The translations under genes were made by a program, and so were the position numbers. Shown here one piece after another: positions 47,188 to 56,465 of a DNA stretch of 64,000 nucleotides (position 1 is the stretch's first letter; every line of letters begins with the position of its first letter). Source of the DNA: Phragmites australis (Eukaryota; Streptophyta; Magnoliopsida; Poales; Poaceae); the NCBI RefSeq assembly GCF_958298935.1, contig NC_084936.1:5215501-5279500 (forward strand). Direction: 5' to 3'. The notes below the pieces were generated by a model. The model did no database searches. It saw nothing but the letters and a program-made list of their open reading frames with translations, and was not told where the DNA came from.

Positions 47188-47517
47188 AAAGTTCAAATGT
47201 TGCCGCCCAACGGTTCGCTCGGCGAAATGCCCCCTCGATCGGCGCAACCACCACGCGAATCTCCCGCCGATCGTGCAGCGTCAGCGGCTGTCAGGCGTAT
47301 TTTCCTCGATCTGCGCAGCGGCCGTGCATGCCGCCCGTACGGTCATCACACCCTTCGGGAGTTGTGCGAACACGCGTCTACTTGTCTCCCCGCTGGGTCA
47401 TACCCGAGGCCCGGGTCTAAAAAGGCCACCTCTCGAAAGCCTGCCATGTGGCATCCACACCAGCCTCGGCCTCGACCGCGACGAAGGGCCCATCCGCAGT
47501 CTTCGTGCCATCACCTA

Positions 47518-47537
47518 CCAATGGGCCCGGGGGCTAC
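47518..47537 (+). promoter_or_regulatory. Polypurine-tract-like sequence before the 3' LTR
   Basis: AATGGGCCCGGGGGCTAC directly precedes the LTR start TGTCAGTG. A comparable CGATGGCCCGGGGGTTGC lies at the same place in the second gypsy element. It is less purine-pure than a classic tract. Confidence 0.55.
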
Positions 47538-49399
47538 TGTCAGTGTATCAGGAACCGGGGGTCCCTGAGTCCCGAGACCAGGCCGGCCGTCCGCCACGTG
47601 TCACCATCCCGCGAGGTCCCTCCTGCAGGATGAAGAAAATCTAAGTACCGGGAAGAAGGTGCTCGGGGCCACAGCCTCTGGTCCCCGAGCACCCCAGTTC
47701 CCCGATGACCCGCAGAGTCCAAGTACTGGGAAGAAAGTGTTCGGGGAGGTGCCCGCTCTCCCCTGAATACCATAGCCCCACGATTGGCCGAACAGACAAG
47801 TACTCGGGAGAGAGTGCTCGGGGCTGCACGTGGCAGCCCCCGAGCCCTCGGTTCCCCGAAAGTTCTATGCAAGTACTCGGGAGAGAGTGCTCGGGGCTGC
47901 ACGTGGCAGCCCCCGAGCGCTCGGTTCCCCGAAGGTTCTACGCAAGTACTCGGGAGAGAGTGCTCGGGGCTGCACGTGGCAGCCCCCGAGCGCTCGGTTC
48001 CCCGAAGGTTCTACGCAAGTACTCGGGAGAGAGTGCTCGGGGCTGCACGTGGCAGCCCCCGAGCGCTCGGTTCCCTGAAGGTTCTACGCAAGTACTCGGG
48101 AGAGAGTGCTCGGGGCTGCACATGGCAGCCCCCGAGCCCTCGGTTCCCCGAAGGTTCTACACAAGTACTCGGGAGAGAGTGCTCGGGGCTGCACGTGGCA
48201 GCCCTCGAGCCCTCGGTTCCCCGAAGGTTCTACACAAGTGCTCGGGAGAGAGTGCTCGGGGCTGCACGTGGCAGCCCCCGAGCACTCGGTTCCCCGAAGG
48301 TTCTACACAGGTGCTCGGGAGAGAGTGCTCGGGGCTGCACGTGGCAGCCCCCGAGCACTCGGTTCCCCGAAGGTTCGCGCGAGAACACCCGGTTCCCCGA
48401 CAAACCCAGAAGGACCCATCGGCGAGGTGTCAACCAGTCAAAGGTCCGAGGCCGCATTTAATGAGCATGTGCGGCCTGACATCCTGACATTCCCAACTGC
48501 TCTCGCCGAAGTGTCAGTCCCTGTCATGCTTTGGCAGGGGGGCGTGGGTCCATTAATTGCACGGGTCCCGTCCCGTATCGCCCAGTGTGTCTCGGGATAA
48601 CGTTGCCGGGATCAAGGCATTCCGCCCGCCATCCTGCCATGGCAGAAGGACAAGACAGGGTGGGCGCGCCGGATGCCGCTATGGCTGCCCGGTGGGCCCT
48701 CTCAACAGTGCCCACCGCTGGGGTGTCCACAGCGGCGGGCGATCAGGAAACGCGCCGCTTTTTTTCACCGCCCCTGTTACTTCACCCAGAGGGAATGATG
48801 ATGTCTTTCTCAGTCGTAGCATCTCGGAACTTGTGCCTCCTCTTTCCCGTTCGGGGTAAGTCGTGGTCGGCGAGTGTATAAAGGGAAAGGATGGATAAGA
48901 CAGAAGAAAGGTGATCCTTGAGCAAGACAGAAGAAAGGCGATCCTTGAGCAAGACAGAAGAAAGGTGATCCTGGAGAAAGAAAAGAGAAAACAAGATCAG
49001 CAAGACAGAGGAGGCGCGAACAAGATCAGAGAAATACACGAGAAAGCATCCGAAGAATACCGCAAGTAAGCTCGAGTAGAGCTAGAGCAAGAGAGCCTCA
49101 AGCTCTCTGTTAGACAATATACCCTTGTAATCAGACATATCCTTGGGGGATTCCCTTCGAGGAAGGATATTGCATCCACACAGGAGTAGGGTATTACGCC
49201 CCCGTGCGGCCCGAACCTGTCTAAACCCCGGTGCATCTGCTTCCCTTTGCATTAGGGCGATCATCCCCCACCACCGACCGTTGCATTTATTTCCACTTCC
49301 ATTCATTTCTCCGACGAACTTGTTTAGGATCATCCCCCCGGCCGAATCTTTAAAAAGGGGTCTCTCGGGATCCCTGCGACAGGAGTTCATCCTCCGACA
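47538..49399 (+). repeat. 3' LTR of the gypsy element
   Basis: It begins TGTCAGTGTATCAGG and ends CATCCTCCGACA, 1862 bp, the same length as the 5' LTR. It holds about eight 73-bp units (47798-48376), TGTATAAAG at about 48876, and three 30-bp units (48898-48975). By-eye differences from the 5' LTR are scattered single substitutions. Confidence 0.93.
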
Positions 49400-49404
49400 C
49401 AGTC

Positions 49405-50618
49405 ACCATTTGAAGTTTGTTCCTGCCTCATGATGCTTATGAGATTCTACAGTTGAAACTACCGAACACAGGCTATGAAGATTTCCAAGCTTGGCATTAT
49501 GAACGTAATGGCATTTTCACAGTCAGAAGTGCATACAAATTGGCATTGCGTGAGCAGTTCCCGGCACCTGAAGCCACCAGCATTCATGGAGATGGTGAAC
49601 AGAAGATTTGGGAGAGTATTTGGAAAGCAAATGTGCGGACAAAAGAGAGAATTTTTGCATGGAGACTTGCGAGAGAAGTACTTGCAACTCAAAAAGGCCG
49701 ATACCGACGATCGTTGTGCCCTATGGCTACCTGCGAAATCTGCGGCACTAGTGAGGAGGATGGTTTCCACGCTGTTGTTCTATGCACGAAGTCCAGGGCC
49801 TTGAGGGAAGCATTACGCCAACATTGGAGTTTGCCAGATGAAATTGAGTTAAGGTATACAGGCCCAAATTGGTTACCTTTGCTGCTGGACAATTTAAACA
49901 ATGAAATGTGCACGCAAACTCTAATGCTTTTGTGGAGAGCATGGCATATGAGAAATGATATAGTTTATGGTAAAGGTGAGGCCACAATTGGCGCTTCAGT
50001 CGCGTTCCTGCATAGTTATGTTCAATCTCTGCTCGCCGTGCGCCTACAGGAATGCATTGACAAAGGAAAAAACCTGGTTACTGGATCTCACACGGTTTTG
50101 GATGTTGGCCCGAGGAAATGCTGGTCAGCGCCTTCACAAGGGTGGGTAAAATTAAACTGCGATGCCAGCTTTGATTCAGTATCAGGAGCATCAACATGTG
50201 GTATTATTATCAGAAGCTGTCGAGGACATGTTTTAATTGCTGCATGGAGTATACTTCCTGCATGTGCCAGCGCTACTGAAGTTGAAATTCTTGCAGCACT
50301 AGAGGGAGCAAAATTACTAGTGGACTGGATCAGCCAGCCGGTTATCTTCGAATCAGACTGTGCTGCAGTGATTCAGGGACTTTTGAATTCCTCATTGAAT
50401 CGATCTCACATGGGTTTGGTTTACAGGGAAATCAAAGACCTACTGAATTCTCTTTGGGGATACTCATAAGGAAGGTGAACAGGAAGTGTAATAGGGTAGC
50501 TCATGAGCTTGCTCAATTAGTGAAAAGGAGTGCGAGGTCTGCGGTTTCGCACCTACACGCGCCTCCTTGCGTTTCTGAGCTCCTTACAAATGACTGTAAC
50601 TCTACTACTTTTGTTTAA
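49405..50618 (+). pseudogene. LINE ORF2, 3' part: zf-RVT and RNase H
   Basis: It continues ORF2 in the same reading frame as 38455 once the gypsy element and one CAGTC are removed. It encodes a zf-RVT region with CEICGTSEEDGFHAVVLC (the usual C..C....H....C zinc pattern), then an RNase H domain with LNCDASFDS, EVEILAALEGA and FESDCAAV supplying the acidic catalytic residues, and NRVAHELAQL near the end. A TGA sits at 49411-49413, just after the junction. A frameshift near 50460 is needed to reach NRVAHELA and the stop TAA at 50616-50618. It is inactive. Confidence 0.88.
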
Positions 50619-50660
50619 ATGACATTTCCAGTTCTTCGAAAAAAATAAGCTTCTCGTATA

Positions 50661-51651
50661 CAAATAGAGGAGGAGGAAGAAGAAGAGAAAAACATAAGCC
50701 TCCGAGGAGGAGAAGAGGAGGACGATGACGAATCAGCCATGGAGACGGCGGCCCCTTCGTCGTCCATGTTTTCTGCACACCCATGCTTGCTGCTGCAGTA
50801 CATCATCCGGGCTTGCGCAGGCTACCTGCTGGGCCTGTGTGGTGGTTCTGACGGTGATGGCGCACAGCCCGGCACTGCTTCTGATCCTGCGGCTACCTCT
50901 CAAGGAGAACTCTCCGAGGCAGGCAGCAAGGCGACTGTTGTAAGTGCTCCTGCTGCTTCTTTTTCTCGTTTTAAAAAGCGGGAATTTGAAAAAAAAAAAT
51001 AGACATTTTAGTGAATTAAGTTGTTTCCCTTTTACGATGGAGTCCTGTTTGAGCACAAAATTCTTAGGTGTAAACGCTAGCATCAATTTATAATCACGAG
51101 CATCCATGTGGGCAGAGGCCGGGATCTGCATTTGCTTATTCCATTATGTAAAAAAATTATTATCACAACAATACATATATATGAATTATTTCAACTCTGC
51201 GATCTTTTTTAGATGAGCTTATGAGAAAGAAAAGTAACCAATTAAGATCGAGGCAAACCTGCACCAATATCTCAAATATTAACTATTTCGCTTTAAGATT
51301 CATAAACTTTTTCTGAAATAGGTGTATTGAAGCAAACCCCTAAAAATCAAGCCAGAGCGTAGCTTGGGATGGTCATCTCGGAGACAGTGAGAATAAATAT
51401 TTGATTTCGTTTAAATTCCCCATAAGCTGATATGCTAGTTTAGATATATGCTGCGTTTATATGAGAAATATATGTGTTGGTGCAAAGTTCAATTATTTTG
51501 TTTGTGTCGGTGTGAGCAGAGGGTTTTGCCAGGCGCTTAAGTGCTGGCTAGAAGAAGAAAACCTCCGGGGAGGCCCGGTGGCCCAAGAGAAGGGAGAGGT
51601 GGCAGCGGTGGGTCACACAACAAGCTAAGCAGACTTGCGTCCGAGCGTTAG
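50661..51651 (+). pseudogene. Small two-exon host gene with in-frame stop (exons 50739-50939 and 51520-51651)
   Basis: A purine-rich leader (50661-50738) ends in GCCATGG at 50739, a good plant start context. Exon 1 (67 codons) is GC-rich, encodes HPCLLLQYIIRACAGYLLGL, and ends at a perfect GTAAGT donor at 50940. The likely exon 2 starts after GAGCAG at 51519, keeps the same phase, and ends with PREGRGGSGGSHNK, a few more residues and TAG at 51649-51651. Such a C-terminus resembles a family of small uncharacterised plant proteins (from memory, unverified). A TAA at 51538-51540, six codons into exon 2, interrupts the frame; CAA to TAA by C-to-T would explain it. The LINE inserted just 78 bp before the ATG, so the promoter now lies 17 kb away. 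Function unknown. If exon 2 is wrongly chosen, the gene could still be intact with another acceptor: GGG TTT TGC at 51521 gives a different open frame. Confidence 0.55.
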
Positions 51652-51664
51652 CTCGGTTCGCAAG

Positions 51665-51893
51665 GGCGCTCGTGAGCAGAGTTTTTTTTTTATATTTTTT
51701 TTAACTTAAAAAATTAAATAAATAGCTTCCGGATAAAAAAATTTACAGGTATAGACGCCTACCGTCCTCTGAAAAGGCTGCAGCTCTTTGAGATGACGGT
51801 AGACGTCTATTTCTATAAATTTTTTCATCCGAGAGTTATTTATTTAATTTTTTAAGTTAGAAAATGTAAAAAAAAAAACTCCCCGTGAGCGTC
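51665..51893. mobile_element. Foldback MITE
   Basis: The left end GGCGCTCGTGAGCAGAG with a T-run pairs with the right end, read inward as GACGCTCACGGGGAG with a T-run. Complementarity continues through most of the element (AACTTAAAAAATTAAATAAAT; TAGACG(C/T)CTACCGTC). It is a 229-bp near-palindrome with no gene. A target duplication was not found. It starts 13 bp after the stop codon of the host gene. Confidence 0.75.
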
Positions 51894-52329
51894 CGAGCCA
51901 GCATGCTTTCTAGTGGTGGCTGGTACGCACGGGGTTTTCCCCTGAGGTTGATAGCGTTTGGGATTAGTTCCAGTTAAGTTAAGGTACATGTATACGTGTT
52001 TAGTGATACTACGTGTTCTCGCACACTGAAAGTCTTGTACCTCCTAATTTCTCTTTGTGTGTGTATAAATACGCACACGTATGATGTGTGTAGTATGCTT
52101 GTATAGTGTGCGTACATATTATACCCTTAAAAATCTACTCCTCTCAACAACAAAAGAAAAAAAGCTATGCAGGTTTAGTATACTGATGTACATACAGATG
52201 TTGTTGGGTATATGTACGGATTACGCGTGGGATTCGTTCCTTCATGTTTGCAGTTTTAAAATTAAAGCTTTTTTGGGGGGAGGGTCGTCTCATTTCAACA
52301 AAGAAAAAACATGATTGTCAAGTACTACC
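51894..52329. other. Intergenic, no gene recognised
   Basis: AT-rich, with GTGT-rich phrases near 52055-52120 and a G-run near 52275. I see no supported coding sequence. Confidence 0.4.
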
Positions 52330-52560
52330 TCCGATCCTAAATCTAAGGCTGTTTAGAATTGTTGTTGTTCAGACCAAAATAGAATTCTTGTTGGTATTTA
52401 AGCTTTGATCATCAATATCTAAAAAAATAGTATAGATTGATTATAGAATTATGTTACTAGATTCATCGTGAATAATACTTTCATAATATATAACTTGTTA
52501 TATTTAAAATAATATATTTATAGATATTAATAGTTAAAGTATCATAGTAATAGAGAACGT
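52330..52560. mobile_element. Stowaway-like MITE remnant, one end only
   Basis: TACTACCTCCGATCCTAAAT followed by CTAAGGCTGTTTAG is the usual left end of grass Stowaway (Tc1/mariner-type) MITEs. The matching right end with GGAGGGAGTA was not found, so it is truncated. Confidence 0.6.
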
Positions 52561-52845
52561 GTTGATGTCCTAATAGGTTTCTTTTGGGGATTGGAGGGAG
52601 GAGTATAACTCTCTGCGTTGTTTGAATGCCTTGGTTCGCTGCAAAAATACATGCAAGATTTGTACCAATGCCTTTCTTTAGCACACTAGAAAACAAAAAA
52701 AAAATGAGACTCTTGCCGAATCTATAGGACACTACTCGCTCTAGACACAGAAGATTGTCATTTTAGTCACCGATGTGCTCACCAATACACTACTTTAATT
52801 ACTAATTATTACTATAAAATATATACAAAGTATAATAAAGTTGTA

Positions 52846-53099
52846 CTCCCTCCGATTGCAAATGTAGATCGTTTTAGACTTGTGCATAAGGATTAAGAAA
52901 GTAGATCAAATGATTTTGTTACTCTTTATTTATTCTGTATTGAAAAAGATAACTCATTCATTTGTAAGAGTGATAGCATCTATTAAACAAGGAGAAGAAA
53001 TGAACGAAAGAGAAAAAAATGCATACAAGTTCGACAAAGATTTATATTTAGAGAATAGTTAAGGAAGCTAATATAACTTACATTTACAATAAGAGGGAG
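52846..53099. mobile_element. Stowaway MITE
   Basis: The left end CTCCCTCCGATTGCAAATGTA and the right end, read inward as CTCCCTCTTATTGTAAATGTA, match at 18 of 21 positions. A TA precedes the left end; the right TA is changed (TG). The length of 254 bp and the ends are standard for the family. Confidence 0.85.
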
Positions 53100-53640
53100 T
53101 GATATTTTAGAACTACTCTTTAAGAAAAATATAGATATATCATTTTTAAAAATTCAATTAAAATATTTAGAAAGGTATTGATGATCATAGTTTAAATGTG
53201 TTGACTACTGCAACTTAAAATAACATTCTTTTGTAACTAGAGGAGTACTTAACTACCCAGCCTCTAGTGAAGGTTGTTTGCTAGCATCATAAATTAGTCC
53301 CAAGTCAGACAACAGGTGCTTAATTCCTAGGTTACTGTCACAACATGACTTAAATATTTATTATAGAAAGTGCCACCGGCCTGCTGACCTGCGTTTGCAC
53401 TTTATTAGGTGTACTAGTCATCGTGTCGGACCACAACTAGAGATAAAAACGGGCGGAACTTCGAGAAAAGCCCCGTAATCTCTTTCACTTAAATATTTTT
53501 ACTTCAACTCAGAATCAAAAACAAAAAAAAACCAGAAACAAAAACAAAATCGGAGCTGTCGGACATTCGAAAACGAAGCCGAACAAAAACATACCGGTAT
53601 CGATTAAAAACCGATAATTTATATTGAGAATAGTGCACCA
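53100..53640. other. AT-rich intergenic with a hAT-MITE remnant
   Basis: From 53436, TAGAGATAAAAACGGGCGG followed by A-rich text with CCGGTATCGATTAAAAACCG resembles the end and interior of hAT-type MITEs. The other end is not found. There is no gene. Confidence 0.45.
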
Positions 53641-53749
53641 CATAATCATAAATTCAAGTGTTTGACTTGGCATAAGCATTCATACAAGCCCACAAGCATT
53701 TATACTGCTACTTGCAGAACAGCAGAAAAAAAAATTAAGAAGAGGAGGA

Positions 53750-54604
53750 GGGGTAGGGACTGGGCTGGGTACTGGGCTGACCCAGCCCATCAGCCAACCC
53801 ACCATACCCCTTCCCTTAGCTACTTCCCCTAGGGGAGTACCAACATTCGAGACTCCTCTCTCGATCCCCAGCTACGGTAGAGAGAGACGACCTAGAGGTG
53901 ATACGGAGGTGATTCGGCCAACCCCCTCGCCTTCGACGGCCTCCCAGCGTCGGAGTAGGAGGGTGGCCCGCCCCCTGGTGGTTAGGTTAGTGTTCTATTA
54001 GATATGTAGATTAGCTAGGTTGGTATGGTGGTCTCGGTGGTGTCGTTTTGGTAGCCACCCAAGCTTTTGTTCCTCAGTGTCGATTCCGGCGACTTCGACC
54101 ATGTCATCGAGTTCTCCGAAGTTGTGTGTGCGAGGCTAGTAGTGTGTGCTTTGTATGCGAATGGAGGGATGTTCAATTTCATCCCTTTAGTGAGTTTTGT
54201 ATCCGGGTCATTGGCTTGGGTGTCAGCGGCCTTGGAGGTTGATGCTTTGTGTTCGCCGGCGTTGGGTTCCACACTGAGGTTGCAACTAGAGGTGTCAGTT
54301 CACTTCTTGTTCGGCGAGGTAACGATCGATGGTTGTTTTGTGAAGCCTGTTCATTCAATGCTGCCAAGACCCATCTTAGCCGGGTTGTCTCTTGTGGTGA
54401 AAAATTTTTACGCTTCCTCGTCGTTTGAGAGAACAGTTTCCGGCTTCATATTTAGTGTGTTACTCCGTTCACCGCCGGCTAGGCGATGCCATGTACCGGT
54501 GGTTCGACTAGAAGTGAAACAGGGCTTCAGACTTTGTAATCGGCGGTTTGTATTTTCCATGTTATATCAATGAAATGCCAACCCGGTTCCACTCAAAAAA
54601 AAAA
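53750..54604 (+). pseudogene. Retroposed sequence with poly(A) end and a 168-codon open frame
   Basis: The sequence ends TTGTATTTTCCATGTTATAT with ATCAATGAAATGCC and an A-run (54594-54604), like the 3' end of a LINE or processed transcript. The open frame 54067-54573 (MFLSVDSGDFDHVIEF...) runs to within 35 bases of the tail; I recognise no domain in it. It may be the tail of a 5'-truncated non-LTR element or a processed gene copy. No intron or target duplication was identified. Confidence 0.45.
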
Positions 54605-55186
54605 ATCTACTTCTCCCTGTGTCTCTTCGTCTCTCTCTAGCAGCAGCGCTGCCGCTCGCACGAGCGTCTGGAAGGAGGCGACGCCGGCTTCAATCGGTCA
54701 TGCCGCACGCGCGTCAGGAAGGGAGCGGCGCCGTCGTCTGGAATGGGGCGACGCGCGCGTCTGGACAGGAGCCGGCTTCAACCTAGAAGCTCGCATGTGG
54801 CTTCTGGTGGTGACTGAGGTTGTGTTTGTTGCCTCGCTGGCAGGAAGCAAGAAGCAGCTATAGCAGTATATAGGTATGTGGCACATGGAGAATCAATCAT
54901 GGACAATTTTTTGCTGCAGAGGAAACTGAGCTGAGTCGCATTGGAATCTCGTACAGCTCATGCACGCTCTGAACAACATGCAGTTTTGGGTGTTGAATCT
55001 TCAGTCACAGCCTATAATATTGAATCTTCGGATGGTATTCTCCAAATAATAATAATAACTTTGGATGAATCCTGTTCTGATTCTGTACTTTTTCTCGAAC
55101 ATTGTGCCTGACCCCTGCTGCCTTCAAGCCTCAAAACAAGTGGAAGGACGCACGGTTGTCGAACAAGGGAACAGAACTGCCGTGAA
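54605..55186. other. Unrecognised sequence
   Basis: A CT-rich start (54605-54645) is followed by a GC-rich open frame (54570-54863) of Ser/Arg-rich composition and then AT-rich sequence. No domain is recognised. It might be 5' leader and first exon of a damaged gene. Confidence 0.3.
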
Positions 55187-55262
55187 AGCCTATAACAAAG
55201 AACAAGAAACGACTCAAGACTTCAGACACGCAATGCTATTATTCACAGAGAACCTCAAGCGA
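55187..55262 (+). repeat. 76-bp direct repeat, copy 1
   Basis: The block starting AAAGAACAAGAAACGACTC and ending CACAGAGAACCTCAAGC recurs at 63664-63740 with about six changes. In one frame (NKEQETTQDFRHAM) two of the changes are synonymous. Its nature is unknown. Confidence 0.8.
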
Positions 55263-55406
55263 TGCTATTCCACGCGCACGCTAGGAGCGTAAGTCGCGCC
55301 GCGCCGACTGGCGGGCCACCACGCCCACGTGGGGCTGTCTTCTCCTTCCTCGCGCGGCCCTTATCGCTGCTGCACCGCGTCGCCGACGGCTGCGCTGGCT
55401 ACCTGC
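55263..55406 (+). pseudogene. GC-rich coding-like fragment cut by a gypsy LTR
   Basis: The frame encodes RGAVFSFLARPLSLLHRVADGC followed by AGYL, which resembles the exon 1 pattern CLLLQYIIRACAGYL of the gene at 50739. It is cut off at 55406 where truncated LTR sequence starts. It may be a broken paralogue (inference). No splice site is visible. Confidence 0.35.
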
Positions 55407-56444
55407 AAAACTTGGTCCTGAAGAACTTGTTCAGCTTTGGTCAACTTTGGACTCTGCCTCTTCTTCGGGGCGTCCATCCCTTCTTATATCTCGTCGAGGC
55501 GGCCTGACGTGCCCAGAAAAGATGGCGTGAATTCCAAAGCGCCATAAATAGAAAGCAATCATCATGGACCGCAGCTTAATGTTACGAGGCCGTTGAAAAT
55601 GCACCCCCGTCCGGTCCTGTCGTCATCATGTCGCTTTTTAGCGGGTGCAGCAAGGGGGCCCACCGGGCAGCCATCGAGCAACCCCGCGTGCCCATCTAGT
55701 CAGAGCAGGCCTGACATGGCAGGGCGGCAGGCGATAAGCCTCGAGCCCATCGCAGATATCTTCATGCCGACTTCCTTTATGGGCCACGCGTGGGGACACG
55801 CGATGGGACCCGACGCATTAAATGTGCCCACGCCTTCCTGCCAGGCGGTGGCAGGTACTGACGACAGGCGTGGGGGGAGTGGTTAGATGTGACCGTACAC
55901 GTCCCTTTTTAAATGCAGTATCGGGCCTCCCACCGATTGACACCTCACCGATGAGCCCCTACGGAGTCCACCGGTAAGGGGCTTCTTAGGTCCTTGGGGA
56001 ACTCTGGGTACTCGGGGGCCAGCTATACATGGCCCCGAGCACCCCCTCCCGGAACTCAGTCTCCTCAGGTCCTCGGGGAACTATGGGTGCTCGGGGGCCA
56101 GCTGTTCCTGGCCTCGAGCGCCCTCTCCCGGAACTGTGTCTCCTCGGGTCCTCGGGAAACTACAGGTACTCAGGGGCCAACTGTTCATGGCCCCGAGCAC
56201 CCTCTCCCGAAACTGTCTTCTCGGGTCCTCGGGGAACTACGGGTGCTCGAGGGGCCAGCTGTCGCCGGCCCCGAGCGCCCCCTCTCGGAACTGTGTCTTC
56301 TCGCATCCTCGAGGAACTCGAGGTCCTCAGGGATCACCTGTACTTGGCCCCGAGCACCCCCTCCCGAAACTGGGAAGGCGCCACGTGGCACTGCGCTATC
56401 CTGGCCTCGGGACTTGGTGACCCCCCGATCCCATATCACCGACA
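55407..56444 (-). repeat. 3' LTR of the second gypsy element, outer end missing
   Basis: It shares long blocks with 60860-62044, from CTTGGTCCTGAAGAACTT through GCACCCCCGTCCGGTCCT to CCCATATCACCGACA at 56444. It contains about six units of a 60-75-bp repeat (55990-56380), each with GTGCTCGGGGGCCAGCTGT and its partner GGCCCCGAGC, again hairpin-forming. Confidence 0.88.
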
Positions 56445-56465
56445 GCAACCCCCGGGCCATCGACA
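56445..56465 (-). promoter_or_regulatory. Polypurine-tract-like sequence of the second gypsy element
   Basis: The minus strand reads CGATGGCCCGGGGGTTGC directly before the LTR start TGTCGGTGATATGG. It corresponds in position and sequence to 47518-47537. Confidence 0.5.

Larger units (their letters stand above)
38456..49399 (+). mobile_element. Gypsy (Tat-lineage) LTR retrotransposon, 10.9 kb, internally deleted
   Basis: The element is flanked by CAGTC on both sides (38451-38455 and 49400-49404), a perfect 5-bp target duplication. It has two LTRs of 1862 bp each, a primer-binding-like sequence directly after the first, gag remnants, the integrase C-terminus, a non-coding module in tandem, a long antisense ORF, and a purine-rich tract before the second LTR. 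Protease, reverse transcriptase, RNase H and the integrase core are deleted, so it depends on other copies. The antisense ORF and architecture match the Tat lineage (Grande/RIRE2-like; family knowledge). By eye I counted about 22 differences over roughly 550 aligned LTR bases outside the tandem array, so the insertion is not very recent. Confidence 0.92.
33802..50647 (+). mobile_element. L1-type LINE retrotransposon, full length, split by a gypsy element
   Basis: The 15-base stretch at 33787-33801 (AGCTTCTCGTGTATA) recurs as AGCTTCTCGTATA at 50648-50660, just after a short A-rich tail (50639-50645). This is a LINE target duplication with a 2-base difference. Without the nested 38456-49399 insertion and one CAGTC, the element is about 5.9 kb, the usual length of plant L1 elements. 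It has a 5' UTR (33802-34192), ORF1, ORF2 (endonuclease, reverse transcriptase, RNase H) and a 3' UTR. Stops, frameshifts and an altered reverse transcriptase active site make it inactive. Confidence 0.9.

Noticed and set aside
51666..51893. Possible microRNA precursor
   Set aside because: The near-palindrome has MITE-like ends and A/T-rich arms; nothing indicates a defined mature miRNA without small-RNA data.
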